Below are positions 44,506 to 57,324 of a DNA stretch of 64,000 nt, piece by piece. How positions within the stretch are numbered: the first letter of the stretch is position 1; every line of letters begins with the position of its first letter. The notes below the pieces were generated by a model, which saw nothing but the letters and a program-made list of their open reading frames with translations, was not told the origin of the DNA and made no database searches. The DNA is from Silene conica (taxonomy: Eukaryota; Streptophyta; Magnoliopsida; Caryophyllales; Caryophyllaceae): assembly GCA_029255685.2 (NCBI GenBank), contig CM055320.2, forward strand, positions 13,378,614 to 13,442,613, written 5' to 3'. A program made the position numbers and the translations under genes.

Positions 44506-46599
44506 TGTAATACCTCGAGTTTTGGGCACGATTTTTATCACGTTTGACTTATAACCAACGTTTTATGCTTAGTTCGCTTTTAAGTTTATGGGTTCGTAAT
44601 ATGCTTGTTATGGGATTCGTTTTGGGGATCACTTATCTATGTGACATGCTGTTGGTGGGGTTCGATCTAGGGGTTGCTTGGTGAGAACCTTGGGCCTTGA
44701 TTTCCGTGCCAAACCACACAGCCCATGTCTCGCATAATCTGAAATATGAAACCCTTACACCCTCACTCTTTCAGCCGCCTTATAAGAACCATCGACACAT
44801 CCTATGACCTACCTACACACACCACCCTCACCCTAATCTGTTCAGCCGCCACCACACCCCTGAAGGAGGAGTTTTGCACGGTCGTTGGATCACCCTAGTC
44901 CTTTCGAATTGAGTCAAGAAACAGGTAAGACGCAGCCTTACGGGTTCGTTTATAATTCTGTTCTTAAAACTTCGTGTGTTGTTGCTTATTCGAGGGGAGT
45001 ATTGTGTCATGTTTTGAGTTGGTTTTTGCTTTCCTATGTTCCTGGTGGTTAAGGGGTTGTCGGGGGTTGGTCACGGTGGTTGTCGAGTGTCGCGGGTGGT
45101 GTAGAAAGGGGAGTTCGAAGAGTCTGCTGGTTGGTCTGTTTTTATGATCTGAGTTGCGTGTTCAGGGAAGGTGTTTTGGGGTGGTGCTACTGAAGACTCG
45201 GGGGAGGTCTAAGCAGTGGCACCACCATGGTCTGAGAGGGGGTTGTAGGAGGTTCAGACTGGTGGGTGTTACAGGGGGTGCAAGGGGTGGTTGTCGGAGT
45301 TCGATAGGAGTCTGTTCCCGTGGGTCTGGAACTCAGGCGGGTGTCTGACTGGGTTTTAGTGTTGCTGGGCAGAGTCGACAGGGGGTGTCGACTGGTGTGG
45401 TGGTGTCGGGGTGTCAGATGGTGGTCGGTGGTGTCAAGGTCTGGTGTTGGTGGGTGGTCGACGTGGTGGAAGGTGCTGTCGAATGGGTGCTGAAGTCGGG
45501 TTGGTGGCTGTCGGGTTTGAGGGCTTGGTTGTGTTATTTTTGTTATTCCTATTATTGTTATTTTATCATTATTAATATTATTATTAATATTATTATTAGT
45601 ATTATTAGTATTATTATTATTATTTTGTTATTTATGAGTAAATTGGTATTTATGTTAAAGATATTTCTTTTGATATGTTTTTAATGAGTGTATTTATAGT
45701 TCGAATTTCAAATCGAATTATTATTTTTAGAAGTTACTATTTTTGGAAGGTTGCTATTTTGGGTAACCTCGTTGTTAGGAAGCTTTCTATTTATAGGGGG
45801 TTTCTATAAATAGAGTATGCATACGTATTTCGAGAATTAGGGTGTTTATTAATTATATAATATTTGTTTAGGTAGCGGATTTCGTGTGGAACATTTCTAG
45901 GCAAGCTTTGGTTTGATCTGCATTCCTGCTATTTCAGGTAGGGGAAAATACTGGTATATGATGATGTGTAATTTGTTCTTATTTGGTATTAAGTATGTTT
46001 GTGATATAATATCATGTGATCGTTAAATTGTGTTACTATATTATACTGTGACATAATACGATGTGAATATATTGGGTCTTGTGATATGGAGTTGGATCGG
46101 TGCGGAGTATATATATGGAGTTGGATCGGTGCGGAGTATATATGGCGTTGGATCGGTGCGGAGTATATATATATGGTGTTGGATCGGTGCGGAGTTTATT
46201 GGCGTTGGATCGGTGCGGAGTTTATTAATTATATTGTTGTGTTATTCTTTACCTACTCAACCTCGTGGTTGACCCTGTGTATTCGTGATCACCTGTGATG
46301 AACCAATTATTGGGGAGCAGAATGACAGGTGCTGAGACTAAGGGGGAGCTATGGGAGAAAGAGCTTGGATCCGGACCAGTTTAGATGTCTAGATCGCCTT
46401 AGTCAGTTAATTGAGTTGTACTTTCTTTACGTTGTTAAGACCTTTTGGATCTGATGTAAGAACCCGTCTTGAGTTTAATTCTAATTAAAGTACTGTTTTT
46501 CTTTCCTTTGTATCTACTGCCTCGGGAAACCGAGATGGTAACACCCTTACTTATCTGAGGAGTCCTAGTACAGGCCCTTAAATAAATGGGGGTGTTACA
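44506..46599 (+). mobile_element. Gypsy-2 5' LTR (2094 bp)
   Basis: Runs TGTAATACCTCG to GTGTTACA and is the same length as the 3' LTR, with one substitution noticed (near 45520 against 52937). TATA at 45805-45812. Five minisatellite units lie at about 46086-46225. The TCAACC-TCGT-GGTTGA and CTCGG-GAAA-CCGAG hairpins are conserved. It is related to, but clearly diverged from, the Gypsy-1 LTR. Confidence 0.95.
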
Positions 46600-47143
46600 A
46601 AGTGGTATCAGAGCGAACGATCCTCAGGCCTAAACTAATTAACCCAATGAATGTAGGAGAGTCTAAATAAAATAAACCCCGGGATAGGACTGTTAGGAGC
46701 ACATGAAAGGGGAAGTATGAGTCTGGGGCCCCCTCACACCGAACCATAGGCCCTATCAGTTTTACCCGGGAACCCAGAGTGCATATACGAGAGAAAAGGG
46801 GTAGAATAAGAGGTGGTGAAAGTAATAGCATACAGTGATAAGTATGAGAATTTTAAGTATAAGTGATTTTTTGAAAAGCCGGAAGGGGCATGAGCATGAA
46901 TGAATCTTTAATGGTTGGAAAAGGTGTATATTGATGTGATATGTTAAGTGATTTGAAACATGTTAGAAATCTTTCGTGCATCATGTCTAGTGATATGCGG
47001 TTATGTGATCCCGAGCCATGTTATAATTCTGTAGTACTCAATCTGATAGTTGATGTTAGACTTTATCGTTTAGGGATTTTAGCCCTAATCTTAATGGGTA
47101 CCCACACGAGTCGGGACTCATTCCTTTTCTGTTGTATTATAGT
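46600..47143 (+). other. Gypsy-2 primer site and leader
   Basis: TGGTATCAGAGC at 46603-46614. The leader stem CCCGGG (46678-46683) ... CCCGGG (46765-46770) encloses GGGGCC (46725-46730) and GGCCCT (46749-46754), as in Gypsy-1 and LARD-A. Confidence 0.8.
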
Positions 47144-50100
47144 ATGCCTCCGCGAAGAGACAACCTCGCTAACATCACACAAGAGGAGTTAGATCTATTA
47201 CGAGCTGAGATTGCGACTTTAAAGGCTAAACGAATGGACTCCGCGAAAATGAGCACGATAGTTGCAAGGCACCAACCCACCCATTTCACCGGGGAGGGTG
47301 AGCCTCATTTGCTGGGGGCCTGGTGCAGAGAATTCGGTAACCTGTTCGAGTTGGTGGACTGCCCTGAGGAACTGATGGTGGACCAGGCTGCCCACTATCT
47401 GAGGGGTATGGCCGGAGACTGGTGGACCGCGAATAAGGGAGAGCTCCGGGAAGCAGCTATAGAGGGTGGATCCGCGTTTGTTCCGTGGGATGCATTCAAG
47501 GGGGTTCTGAACGAGGCGTTTTTACCAGAATTCCAAAAGAGCAAGCTGAGGGAGGAGTTCGACTCATTCCAGATGTCGGAGGACATGACCGTAGAGGCTT
47601 ACTACAGGAAGTTCATCCAGTTGGTGCACTACGTGGGAGACATGGGTTTCGACGATGCTATGCTAGCCATGAAATTTGAGAGGGGATTATCAATCGCCAT
47701 CAAAAAGAGACTGATTGCGGCTCCGCCCACCACAATCCGTGACATCTATTTACGGGCTGGGGCGGCGGAGAGGCTTTCGGATATGATCAAAAAGGACAAG
47801 CAGTCCAAGACAGAAAAGAGGAAAGCAGAAACAGTAGCTGAGGGTTCAGGATCGAAAAAGCAAAGTAATAACAAGTTCAGTGGGTACTTTGGGAGTAGTG
47901 CCTCGGGTAGTGGGAGAAATCAGAGTGGGGGAAATCACTTGAGCGGGGTTTCTGGCGGTGGTTCGGCAGGAATTGTGTGTTTTGGCTGTGGAAAGAGGGG
48001 ACATAAGCAGGCGGTGTGTCGTTCGTCTGGAGGAAATCAGTCCGGGGGCTATCGTACACCTTCATCCGGATACCAGGGGCCTCGCACTCAGTCCTATGGC
48101 AGCAGTGGCTATCGCACACCCATGACAAACTATGGTGGGGGTGCGAAGTCTGGAGGCAGCAGCAACTACCAGAGGAACTACAACAACAACAATCAGAACC
48201 GTTCATATCAAAATCAATACAATGGAGGTGGGAACAGCAACATGACGGGGACGACAGGAAATCAGCAGGCTGGGACATCTGGTGCCAGCCAGAGTGGGGT
48301 CAAGTCCAGTGGCAACCTCTTTGCCATGGGAAAGCAGGCCGCTCAAGAGGACGCTCATGTGGTTACTGGTACTTTTCTTGTGAACTCTAAACCTACTTTC
48401 GTACTTTTCGATTCCGGTGCCACCCATTCTTTTGTGTCTAGAGACCATGTTAGAGTTTTGGGGCTTGAGAGGTTCGACTGGGTCGCGGACTCAGTGACCA
48501 TACCTTCAGGAGAGTCAATAGCTTGTAATAGAGTCTATGGAAGTGTACCCATCAGAATCGGGGAAGCAATGTTCTATTGTGACCTCATAGAATTTCCGCT
48601 GGGAGGTTTTGAGGTGATCCTAGGGATGGATTGGCTGGGGAAGTATAGGGCTTTTATCGACTGTCATCAAAAGAAAATTTCCTTGAAGGGACCCAAGGGA
48701 GTGAGGGTATCCTACAAGGGGTATAGAGTCAAACCAAAGATCAAATTTATATCTGTCAATACCCTGAAATCTAGCTTGCGGAAAGGAGAAAGCCTAATTT
48801 TGTGCCAAATGTGGAATTGTGAGGCTAAGACCCCCAAGACTAGTGAGATACCTGTGGTACGGGAATTTGAGGGAGTTTTTCGAGACGACGTTCCAGGGTT
48901 ACCGCCGAGGAGGGAAGTGGAATTTTCCATTGACCTCAAACCAGGAGCGGGACCAATATCTAAATCACCGTACCGTATGGGACCGAAAGAAATGGAGGAG
49001 CTGAAGAAGCAATTGGATGAGCTAGCTGAGAAAGGGTTCATCCGACCCAGTGTGTCGCCCTGGGGAGCACCTGTTTTATTTGTGAAAAAGAAGGATGGGA
49101 GTTTGAGGTTGTGTGTTGACTACCGAGAACTGAATAATGTAACCATCAAGAATCGTTATCCGTTGCCGAGAATTGACGACTTGTTCGATCAGTTAAGTGG
49201 GGCTGGGGTTTTCTCCAAGATTGATTTGAGATCTGGGTATCATCAATTGAGGATAAAGGATGAGGATATTCCGAAGACCGCTTTCCGAACGAGGTATGGC
49301 CACTATGAATTTGTGGTTATGCCCTTTGGATTGACTAATGCTCCAGCTGTGTTCATGGACTTGATGAATCGAGTCTTCAGCCCGTACCTGGACAAGTTTG
49401 TGGTGGTATTTATCGATGATATCCTGGTATATTCCAAGAGTGCGGAAGAGCACGAGGAGCATTTGAGGAAAGTACTTCAGACCTTGGAGGAGCATAAGCT
49501 CAATGCTAAGTTGAGCAAGTGTGAGTTCTGGTTAGAGAAAGTGGCATTTCTGGGGCATGTAATTTCAAAAGAGGGAGTGGCTGTTGACCCTAGTAAGATC
49601 GAGGCAGTGACTAAGTGGCAGAGTCCGAAGAATGTGAGTGAGATTCGAAGCTTTCTGGGTTTAGCGGGTTATTACTGGAGATTTGTCAAAGATTTTTCAA
49701 AGATAGCGAAGCCGTTGACGTCGTTGATGAGGAAAGAGAACCGTTATATCTGGGATGAGAGTTGTGAGAAGGCATTCCTCACCCTTAAGGAACGCCTGAC
49801 AACAGCTCCTATCCTGGCCTTGCCAGTTGGGAGTGATAATTTTGAAGTATACACCGACGCTTCAAAGCATGGGTTGGGTTGTGTGCTAATGCAGAATGGT
49901 AGAGTGATCGCGTATGCTTCTCGCCAGTTGAAGACCTACGAAGAGAATTATCCGACTCATGATTTGGAGTTGGGCGCTGTGGTCTTTGCACTGAAATTGT
50001 GGCGTCATTATCTTTATGGAGCCACCTTTAAGGTGTTTTCTGACCATAAGAGCCTGAAATATATCTACACCCAGAAGGAGTTGAACATGAGGCAGAGGAG

Positions 50101-51745
50101 GTGGATAGAGTTGATCGGAGATTATGATATGCAGATTGTCTACCACGAAGGCAAGGCAAATGTGGTAGCTGACGCTCTCAGTAGGAAGTCAATACATGCT
50201 TTGGATTGTGCCAGATCGAGGGGGAGGTTGTATGGTGAACTAAGGGAGATGGGAATATTCATGATCCGGAAGGGAGACACTCTTGGTGACCTGACAGTGG
50301 AGCCTGAATTGTATGGGGAGATTCGGGAGTTACAGCAGAACGATGAGAGAATCCAGAAGTGGCGTTTGATGGTGGAAAATGGGAATGGTGATGGAGTATC
50401 CAAGTTCAGTATTCATACCGATGGTAGCTTGAGGTTCAGTGGGCGATGGTGTGTACCAAATGTTGAGGAGCTAAAGAAGAAGATCCTGACTGAAGCTCAT
50501 GCTACTCCTTATTCTGTTCACCCAGGGGGTGATAAGCTATATAAGGACCTTAAGAAGACGTTTTGGTGGCCGAATATGAAGAAGGAGGTCGCAGAGTTTG
50601 TCTCAAGATGTTTGACTTGTCAGAGGGTGAAAGGGGAGCATAAGAGACCTCAAGGGAAAGTTCAACCGTTAGATATGCCAGAGTGGAAGTGGGAGAACAT
50701 TTCAATGGACTTTATCGTGGGGTTGCCTCGAACTCAGAGGGGCAACAACATGATTTGGGTGATCGTGGATCGTTTGACCAAGTCAGCTCACTTTATTCCC
50801 ATGAAAGATACCTGGAGTAAAGCCGAGTTGGCTAAGTCATATGTTCAGAATGTAGTCAAACTACATGGCGTACCCAAAGATATTGTTTCTGATCGAGACT
50901 CGAGGTTTATATCCAGATTTTGGCAGGAGTTGCAGACTGCTTTGGGTACCCAATTGAAGATGAGTACAGCTTTTCATCCGGCTACTGATGGTCAGACTGA
51001 GCGGACGATTCAGACTCTTGAGGATATGTTGAGAGCTTGTGTACTTGAGTTCGGAGGATCTTGGGAGGATCGACTGGGGTTGATCGAGTTTTCTTATAAT
51101 AACAGTTACCATGCAAGCATAGGCATGGCCCCTTTCGAGGCTCTATACGGAAGGAAGTGTCGGAGCCCTGTGTGTTGGGATGATCGAGCTGATGTTGTGA
51201 CATTGGGGCCAGATATGATTCAGGAGATGGTGGAGCAGGTTCAGATTATTCGTCAGAGGATGAGGGCCGCTCAGGATCGACAGAAGAGCTATGCGGATCT
51301 GAAAAGGAGTGATATTTCGTTTGAGGTCGGAGAGAAAGTTCTACTGAAGGTCTCTCCGATGAAGGGTGTGATGAGGTTTGGCAAGCGTGGCAAACTGAGT
51401 CAGAAATTTATTGGACCATTTGAGATCTTGGACAGAGTTGGAGAGGTGGCATATCGGTTAGCTTTGCCTCCAACCCTATCCAAGGTCCATAATGTGTTTC
51501 ATGTGTCCCAGTTGAGGAAATACGTGAGTGATCCATCACATGTGCTTCAGCATGAGGTGATTGAGGTCGATGAGCAGTTGGCATACATTGAGACTCCGAA
51601 GGAAATCCTGGACAGGAAGGTACGAAAGACTCGCAATGGCGAGACATCCTTGGTGAAGGTCCTTTGGACCAACCATAATCAGGAGGAGGCTACGTGGGAG
51701 CCTGAGGCAGCTATGAGGGAGCGTTACCCACATTTGTTTGATTGA
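47144..51745 (+). CDS. Gypsy-2 gag-pol polyprotein with chromodomain (1533 aa)
   Basis: A complete frame from ATG 47144 ([12 protein letters not shown]) to TGA 51743, with no stop or frameshift. Layout as in Gypsy-1: gag, zinc knuckle [14 protein letters not shown] (279-292), protease DSG (D423), RT with IDDIL (D758/D759), RNase H, integrase with HHCC finger and DDE core, and a C-terminal chromodomain-like segment ending in PHLFD. The chromodomain probably guides insertion to heterochromatin, as known for chromoviruses. Almost identical LTRs and the open frame make this the best candidate here for a recently active element and for the source of proteins used by LARD-A. One oddity is YYWRF near 49670, where Gypsy-1 has YYRRF in a conserved RT-connection motif. 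Confidence 0.96.
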   Translation: MPPRRDNLANITQEELDLLRAEIATLKAKRMDSAKMSTIVARHQPTHFTGEGEPHLLGAWCREFGNLFELVDCPEELMVDQAAHYLRGMAGDWWTANKGELREAAIEGGSAFVPWDAFKGVLNEAFLPEFQKSKLREEFDSFQMSEDMTVEAYYRKFIQLVHYVGDMGFDDAMLAMKFERGLSIAIKKRLIAAPPTTIRDIYLRAGAAERLSDMIKKDKQSKTEKRKAETVAEGSGSKKQSNNKFSGYFGSSASGSGRNQSGGNHLSGVSGGGSAGIVCFGCGKRGHKQAVCRSSGGNQSGGYRTPSSGYQGPRTQSYGSSGYRTPMTNYGGGAKSGGSSNYQRNYNNNNQNRSYQNQYNGGGNSNMTGTTGNQQAGTSGASQSGVKSSGNLFAMGKQAAQEDAHVVTGTFLVNSKPTFVLFDSGATHSFVSRDHVRVLGLERFDWVADSVTIPSGESIACNRVYGSVPIRIGEAMFYCDLIEFPLGGFEVILGMDWLGKYRAFIDCHQKKISLKGPKGVRVSYKGYRVKPKIKFISVNTLKSSLRKGESLILCQMWNCEAKTPKTSEIPVVREFEGVFRDDVPGLPPRREVEFSIDLKPGAGPISKSPYRMGPKEMEELKKQLDELAEKGFIRPSVSPWGAPVLFVKKKDGSLRLCVDYRELNNVTIKNRYPLPRIDDLFDQLSGAGVFSKIDLRSGYHQLRIKDEDIPKTAFRTRYGHYEFVVMPFGLTNAPAVFMDLMNRVFSPYLDKFVVVFIDDILVYSKSAEEHEEHLRKVLQTLEEHKLNAKLSKCEFWLEKVAFLGHVISKEGVAVDPSKIEAVTKWQSPKNVSEIRSFLGLAGYYWRFVKDFSKIAKPLTSLMRKENRYIWDESCEKAFLTLKERLTTAPILALPVGSDNFEVYTDASKHGLGCVLMQNGRVIAYASRQLKTYEENYPTHDLELGAVVFALKLWRHYLYGATFKVFSDHKSLKYIYTQKELNMRQRRWIELIGDYDMQIVYHEGKANVVADALSRKSIHALDCARSRGRLYGELREMGIFMIRKGDTLGDLTVEPELYGEIRELQQNDERIQKWRLMVENGNGDGVSKFSIHTDGSLRFSGRWCVPNVEELKKKILTEAHATPYSVHPGGDKLYKDLKKTFWWPNMKKEVAEFVSRCLTCQRVKGEHKRPQGKVQPLDMPEWKWENISMDFIVGLPRTQRGNNMIWVIVDRLTKSAHFIPMKDTWSKAELAKSYVQNVVKLHGVPKDIVSDRDSRFISRFWQELQTALGTQLKMSTAFHPATDGQTERTIQTLEDMLRACVLEFGGSWEDRLGLIEFSYNNSYHASIGMAPFEALYGRKCRSPVCWDDRADVVTLGPDMIQEMVEQVQIIRQRMRAAQDRQKSYADLKRSDISFEVGEKVLLKVSPMKGVMRFGKRGKLSQKFIGPFEILDRVGEVAYRLALPPTLSKVHNVFHVSQLRKYVSDPSHVLQHEVIEVDEQLAYIETPKEILDRKVRKTRNGETSLVKVLWTNHNQEEATWEPEAAMRERYPHLFD

Positions 51746-51748
51746 GGT

Positions 51749-51928
51749 AAGTTACGCGGACGTAACTTTTCTTTAAGGGGGGTGGAATGTAACATTCTGT
51801 GATTTAAGTAAGCTTTTGAGTTATAAGCTTTTGAGTTATTTTGTGATATCAGTTTGTTTGAGTTGATTGTTTTGGTCGTCTGAGTGTTGTTGAACTTCGG
51901 GACGAAGTTCATTTTAAGGGGGGAAGAC
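51749..51928 (+). promoter_or_regulatory. Gypsy-2 3' hairpins and polypurine tracts
   Basis: AAGTTACG-CGGA-CGTAACTT (51749-51768) starts four bases after the stop codon. A purine tract (51773-51786) is followed by TGTAACATT. The GAACTTC-GGGAC-GAAGTTC hairpin is at 51892-51910, and the final purine tract (about 51916-51927) abuts the LTR. Confidence 0.8.
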
Positions 51929-54022
51929 TGTAATACCTCGAGTTTTGGGCACGATTTTTATCACGTTTGACTTATAACCAACGTTTTATGCTTAGTTCGC
52001 TTTTAAGTTTATGGGTTCGTAATATGCTTGTTATGGGATTCGTTTTGGGGATCACTTATCTATGTGACATGCTGTTGGTGGGGTTCGATCTAGGGGTTGC
52101 TTGGTGAGAACCTTGGGCCTTGATTTCCGTGCCAAACCACACAGCCCATGTCTCGCATAATCTGAAATATGAAACCCTTACACCCTCACTCTTTCAGCCG
52201 CCTTATAAGAACCATCGACACATCCTATGACCTACCTACACACACCACCCTCACCCTAATCTGTTCAGCCGCCACCACACCCCTGAAGGAGGAGTTTTGC
52301 ACGGTCGTTGGATCACCCTAGTCCTTTCGAATTGAGTCAAGAAACAGGTAAGACGCAGCCTTACGGGTTCGTTTATAATTCTGTTCTTAAAACTTCGTGT
52401 GTTGTTGCTTATTCGAGGGGAGTATTGTGTCATGTTTTGAGTTGGTTTTTGCTTTCCTATGTTCCTGGTGGTTAAGGGGTTGTCGGGGGTTGGTCACGGT
52501 GGTTGTCGAGTGTCGCGGGTGGTGTAGAAAGGGGAGTTCGAAGAGTCTGCTGGTTGGTCTGTTTTTATGATCTGAGTTGCGTGTTCAGGGAAGGTGTTTT
52601 GGGGTGGTGCTACTGAAGACTCGGGGGAGGTCTAAGCAGTGGCACCACCATGGTCTGAGAGGGGGTTGTAGGAGGTTCAGACTGGTGGGTGTTACAGGGG
52701 GTGCAAGGGGTGGTTGTCGGAGTTCGATAGGAGTCTGTTCCCGTGGGTCTGGAACTCAGGCGGGTGTCTGACTGGGTTTTAGTGTTGCTGGGCAGAGTCG
52801 ACAGGGGGTGTCGACTGGTGTGGTGGTGTCGGGGTGTCAGATGGTGGTCGGTGGTGTCAAGGTCTGGTGTTGGTGGGTGGTCGACGTGGTGGAAGGTGCT
52901 GTCGAATGGGTGCTGAAGTCGGGTTGGTGGCTGTCGGATTTGAGGGCTTGGTTGTGTTATTTTTGTTATTCCTATTATTGTTATTTTATCATTATTAATA
53001 TTATTATTAATATTATTATTAGTATTATTAGTATTATTATTATTATTTTGTTATTTATGAGTAAATTGGTATTTATGTTAAAGATATTTCTTTTGATATG
53101 TTTTTAATGAGTGTATTTATAGTTCGAATTTCAAATCGAATTATTATTTTTAGAAGTTACTATTTTTGGAAGGTTGCTATTTTGGGTAACCTCGTTGTTA
53201 GGAAGCTTTCTATTTATAGGGGGTTTCTATAAATAGAGTATGCATACGTATTTCGAGAATTAGGGTGTTTATTAATTATATAATATTTGTTTAGGTAGCG
53301 GATTTCGTGTGGAACATTTCTAGGCAAGCTTTGGTTTGATCTGCATTCCTGCTATTTCAGGTAGGGGAAAATACTGGTATATGATGATGTGTAATTTGTT
53401 CTTATTTGGTATTAAGTATGTTTGTGATATAATATCATGTGATCGTTAAATTGTGTTACTATATTATACTGTGACATAATACGATGTGAATATATTGGGT
53501 CTTGTGATATGGAGTTGGATCGGTGCGGAGTATATATATGGAGTTGGATCGGTGCGGAGTATATATGGCGTTGGATCGGTGCGGAGTATATATATATGGT
53601 GTTGGATCGGTGCGGAGTTTATTGGCGTTGGATCGGTGCGGAGTTTATTAATTATATTGTTGTGTTATTCTTTACCTACTCAACCTCGTGGTTGACCCTG
53701 TGTATTCGTGATCACCTGTGATGAACCAATTATTGGGGAGCAGAATGACAGGTGCTGAGACTAAGGGGGAGCTATGGGAGAAAGAGCTTGGATCCGGACC
53801 AGTTTAGATGTCTAGATCGCCTTAGTCAGTTAATTGAGTTGTACTTTCTTTACGTTGTTAAGACCTTTTGGATCTGATGTAAGAACCCGTCTTGAGTTTA
53901 ATTCTAATTAAAGTACTGTTTTTCTTTCCTTTGTATCTACTGCCTCGGGAAACCGAGATGGTAACACCCTTACTTATCTGAGGAGTCCTAGTACAGGCCC
54001 TTAAATAAATGGGGGTGTTACA
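51929..54022 (+). mobile_element. Gypsy-2 3' LTR (2094 bp)
   Basis: Ends GGGGGTGTTACA and is followed by TCGCA (54023-54027), matching 44501-44505. TATA at 53228-53235; minisatellite at about 53509-53648. Confidence 0.95.
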
Positions 54023-54027
54023 TCGCA

Positions 54028-54394
54028 GGAGAACCTAAGTCAAGCCTGGCACCCCAGTATAGGGATGGGTATATAAAACACCAGGCCAGCACACCAAAAC
54101 AGCGATGGCCAAAATACAAACGAAACATGCATGTACAAAAGAAAAAACGCCAGAAAAAACGGCAGAAAGCGACAAGATAAGGAAACCCCACACAACGGGG
54201 ACATACGATTAAAAGCTGCTCAAAACAGAATTGTTTCCACTGGTCCACCCGGACCAGCAGCAAAATTGTTTTCACTGGTCCACCCGGACCAGCAGCAAAA
54301 AGTTACAAAAGTTAAGCCCACGCAGGGGCACCAAAAGTTCACGAAACAAAATATTTACGCCCATAACAGGGCCCAGCAGACAAATTTTAAAAAC
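54028..54394 (+). mobile_element. Tat 3' region, right of Gypsy-2, with 35-bp tandem repeat
   Basis: Non-coding. Two 35-bp units (54231-54265 and 54266-54300) each contain the hairpin CTGGTCC-ACC-CGGACCAG (7-8 bp stem). Confidence 0.7.
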
Positions 54395-56437
54395 CTACTC
54401 ATCAGGAGCAGGTCCAGCAGCAGCAGCAGCATCAGCACTGGTGGGGCCAGAGGACACCTCCTCTCCAACATCTTGGGACCCCACCATACCCTCTTCGTCA
54501 TCGTCCGAAAGCAGATCCATGTTCAGGCCATCAGGGAAATCTGCGGCAAAGGCCTCCTCCAGAGCAGACAGGTCCCAGGTAGTATGACTACCCTCCTGGA
54601 ACTCCTTAACACAATTAATCCGGGTCTCAGCAGCAGTATAGGAAACAGCTTCGATCAAAGCTTTCTGCAGACCGGCCTTTTTGTGCTCCAGGGCCTCTAC
54701 CTTCAGAACTAGATTAGCCTCTGAGGCTAAGGCCCGCTCCAGTTTAGACTGAGCTGCGGCCAACTGATTCTGAGAGGCCTCCTCCTGAGCCTTAAGCTTT
54801 TCTTGGCCCATACTTATCTCCCGACGAAAGCGCTCAACAGCCTGCCTTAGATTCGCCCTCAAGATCTCCTCCGACTTCAGCTTCACCGCCATCTCCTACA
54901 TCCTCTCCACAGCATCATCATGAGCCGCCTTCATACGCTGAAAATCCGCCAGCAACGCCTCACTCTGTTGATTGGTGCACAATGCCAGCTCTAAAGCCTG
55001 AGTACACCAAACCAGATCAGATACAAAAAAAAAAAAAAGAGAGAAAAAACCAAAGAAAAGAGCCTACCTCAAAAGAAACCTCTGCAGCATGTCTAGTCAG
55101 GTCCTGGAAAGGACGCTTCTTCAAGATGGAGGCAGAGGCAGGGAATAGCAAAGAATTCAAAGTAGGCCAGAGCTTGGTCTTAAGTCCTCCAAACCCTCCA
55201 GGAATCTCTAGCTGCAGAGGAGGAGAGGAGGACTCTCCAGAAAATGTCCGAGGCAGCTGCTCTAGTATAGGCTTAAAGCCAGGAGTAGGAACTGTGGGAG
55301 GGATCTCAAGAGGGGACGGATCAACAAAAGAAGTCTCAGGAACCGACTCCTGGACTGGATCAAGAGTATCAACCTCAATCGGGGCAGCCTGAGACCCAGC
55401 TCCCGCAGGGCTCCCCTCAACAATCTCAACCTTCTTTTTCTTTGAGGACCCCGCGTCCCCAGGAGTAAATCTTTTTCTGCGCAGTTGCATAACTCTGCTC
55501 ACATCAACCCTGGCCTTGCCTGGAAAAATAAACAACGCAAAATCAGAGCGGATCAAATGCAGCCCTACTCAAAAAGAAAACCAAGCAGAAATCCTACCCT
55601 CCTTCTTCGCCGCCGGAACAGCAGAGTCTTGGACCAGCTTGGAGAAAGACCTCTCCTCCGCAGGAAGGTCCAGGAGCTTGGCCTTAGAAGCAACAGGGTC
55701 TGTAGATTCAGGCAGCTTAGCCAAGCTGTTCCCTGAAGAAATAAATCAGCAATCAGAATACAAACATGCAACATCAAGAGAAAACTCGAAGAGACAAACT
55801 CAGAAGCAGAAAACATACCCTCAATCTGCTGCCACTCAGAGAATATGTAGTCCGGGGAGGTAGGCAATGTGTCAATCTTAACAAAGATGAAGCGGGTGAA
55901 CCATTTGCTGTCATCCGGAGTAGTGGGGAAGACAATAGCAGAAGGCATGTTGTCGTGACCGCGAATCGTACACTGGGAATGGCCCAAGGAACGTGGGTTA
56001 AACCACTGGCCCAGATCCGCCAGCCCAATGTCCAAACCACGCTCCCGGTTCAGAGCACAAATACTCAGAAGAACACGCCATGCATGAGGGGCAACCTGGC
56101 ACATCGCCAGTTTGGTTAATTTTAGAAAATCAACAATAAGATCAGGAAATGGGAACCTTAAACCCAAGCGGAAGGGGTACTCATAAAAGCAGGTCCACCC
56201 CTCCCTCACAAAATCCGCCTTTTCACCAGCGAGGGGGAAGTGGTAGACCACCCCATCCGGAAAACCAAACCCGACCTTGATCAGGGCAGCGTGGGACTCA
56301 TTAAAGGCAGAGTCGCAGAGATAGCGAGGAGCCAACAACTTCTGCGATGGGAAGGGTCCAGAATAGACCCCCAGAGCAGGGGAAGAACCATATGAGCAAC
56401 CAGTAGGAGTAGCAGCGGAAGAGCAGGGAGCAGACAT
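54395..56437 (-). pseudogene. Antisense spliced gene of the Tat element (gypsy-type transposon protein), one nonsense codon
   Basis: On the strand opposite gag-pol, four exons join in frame at GT-AG sites: 56437-55819, 55732-55598, 55519-55068, 54997-54395 (603 codons). Exon 1 (from MSAPCSSAATP) encodes a domain with FPFPDLIVDFLKLTKLAMCQVAPHA-like text and WFNPRS, recalling the 'putative gypsy type transposon' family of plant proteins. Exon 3 has a KKKK basic patch. Exon 4 is Glu/Ala/Lys-rich, likely coiled coil, with an acidic end. A TAG at 54898-54896 (codon 436) interrupts exon 4. A TATA box lies 125 bases upstream. Antisense ORFs are known from the 3' regions of Tat-lineage elements such as Grande and Retand; their function is not established. 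Confidence 0.75.
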
Positions 56438-56817
56438 TGTGTAATTTCGAAGAGTTGAAGTAAAAACTTTTTACTGCAAAAACGAAGTGAAAAGAGCAAG
56501 AACGAGATGAAAGAAGATGAATTTTGAAGGGGGTGAAAAGTGAAAAAGTTGGGTGAAAGGCAATTTATAGAAGAAGTGGACGGTTAAAAGAAAGAGTAAA
56601 ATTTGAATTCAAAAGTTGAAAATAAATGCAAGTGGGAAGTTGAAATAGTTGAGGGGACATGCAATTAATGGGTGGTTGAAAAAGCAGCCTGGTGGGTAGC
56701 CTACGTAAGCAGCATCAGCAGTCCCTAACAACCCATAAAAATTCTGGAAGCACACTTGAAAGCAGAGTAAAATTCCAGCCCAATTGAAGCCAAGTTAGGC
56801 AGAAATTTGGGGGAAAT
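56438..56817 (+). mobile_element. Tat 3' UTR and polypurine tract
   Basis: Non-coding on the sense strand, and 5' flank of the antisense gene. TTGGGGGAAA (56807-56816) immediately before the LTR is the plus-strand primer. Confidence 0.75.
56562..56569 (-). promoter_or_regulatory. TATA box of the Tat antisense gene
   Basis: CTATAAAT reads on the minus strand at 56570-56563 and lies about 125-132 bases before the antisense ATG at 56437. Placement and sequence suit an independent promoter. Confidence 0.5.
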
Positions 56818-57319
56818 TGTTTAGCCCAAAAATCCTAATCGCAATGTGGGGCCCATAAGTAGCTTCAGAAGCAGTAGCCCATCACAGAAGCAAACCAGGC
56901 GCAGGAAAAGAGCTGTTGGAGTAGGAGAATGGGTCAAAACCCTAAAGGAATATCCCCCCTATATTCCCTCCTACATTCCAGGGCCAGAGCAGAAGTTGGT
57001 TGAGCTTAAATCCGCAGCTATAAAAGGAAAGGCTAGGGCATTTTTTACTCATTCAGTTCATACGTTGTAACTTACTACTTACGCAAACACTTGTACTCAT
57101 ACAAAACAGTGAAATCACTCGATCATAGTAAAATATTGGTGGGATTCCGTTCCCCCCGCGGTTGTTTCCCTCATTGAGTTTTTCCGCGTAACCAAAACCT
57201 CTCGTGTCATTCTTTATTTCTTTTATTCCCTAAATTTGTTTCTTACGTAAAGTCTGAATATTGGTTGGTACTTTGACCAAAACACATAAACTCGACCCGG
57301 TAGAAATTTTACCAAAACA
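56818..57319 (+). mobile_element. Tat element 3' LTR (502 bp)
   Basis: Same ends as 37667-38168, followed by ACGGT (57320-57324) matching 37662-37666. TATAAAAG at 57019-57026. Confidence 0.93.
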
Positions 57320-57324
57320 ACGGT

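Noticed and set aside
54131-54712. 193-codon plus-strand frame in the Tat 3' region
   Set aside because: It overlaps the antisense coding exon 4 in the other direction and includes the 35-bp repeats; the antisense reading has splice and family support while this does not.
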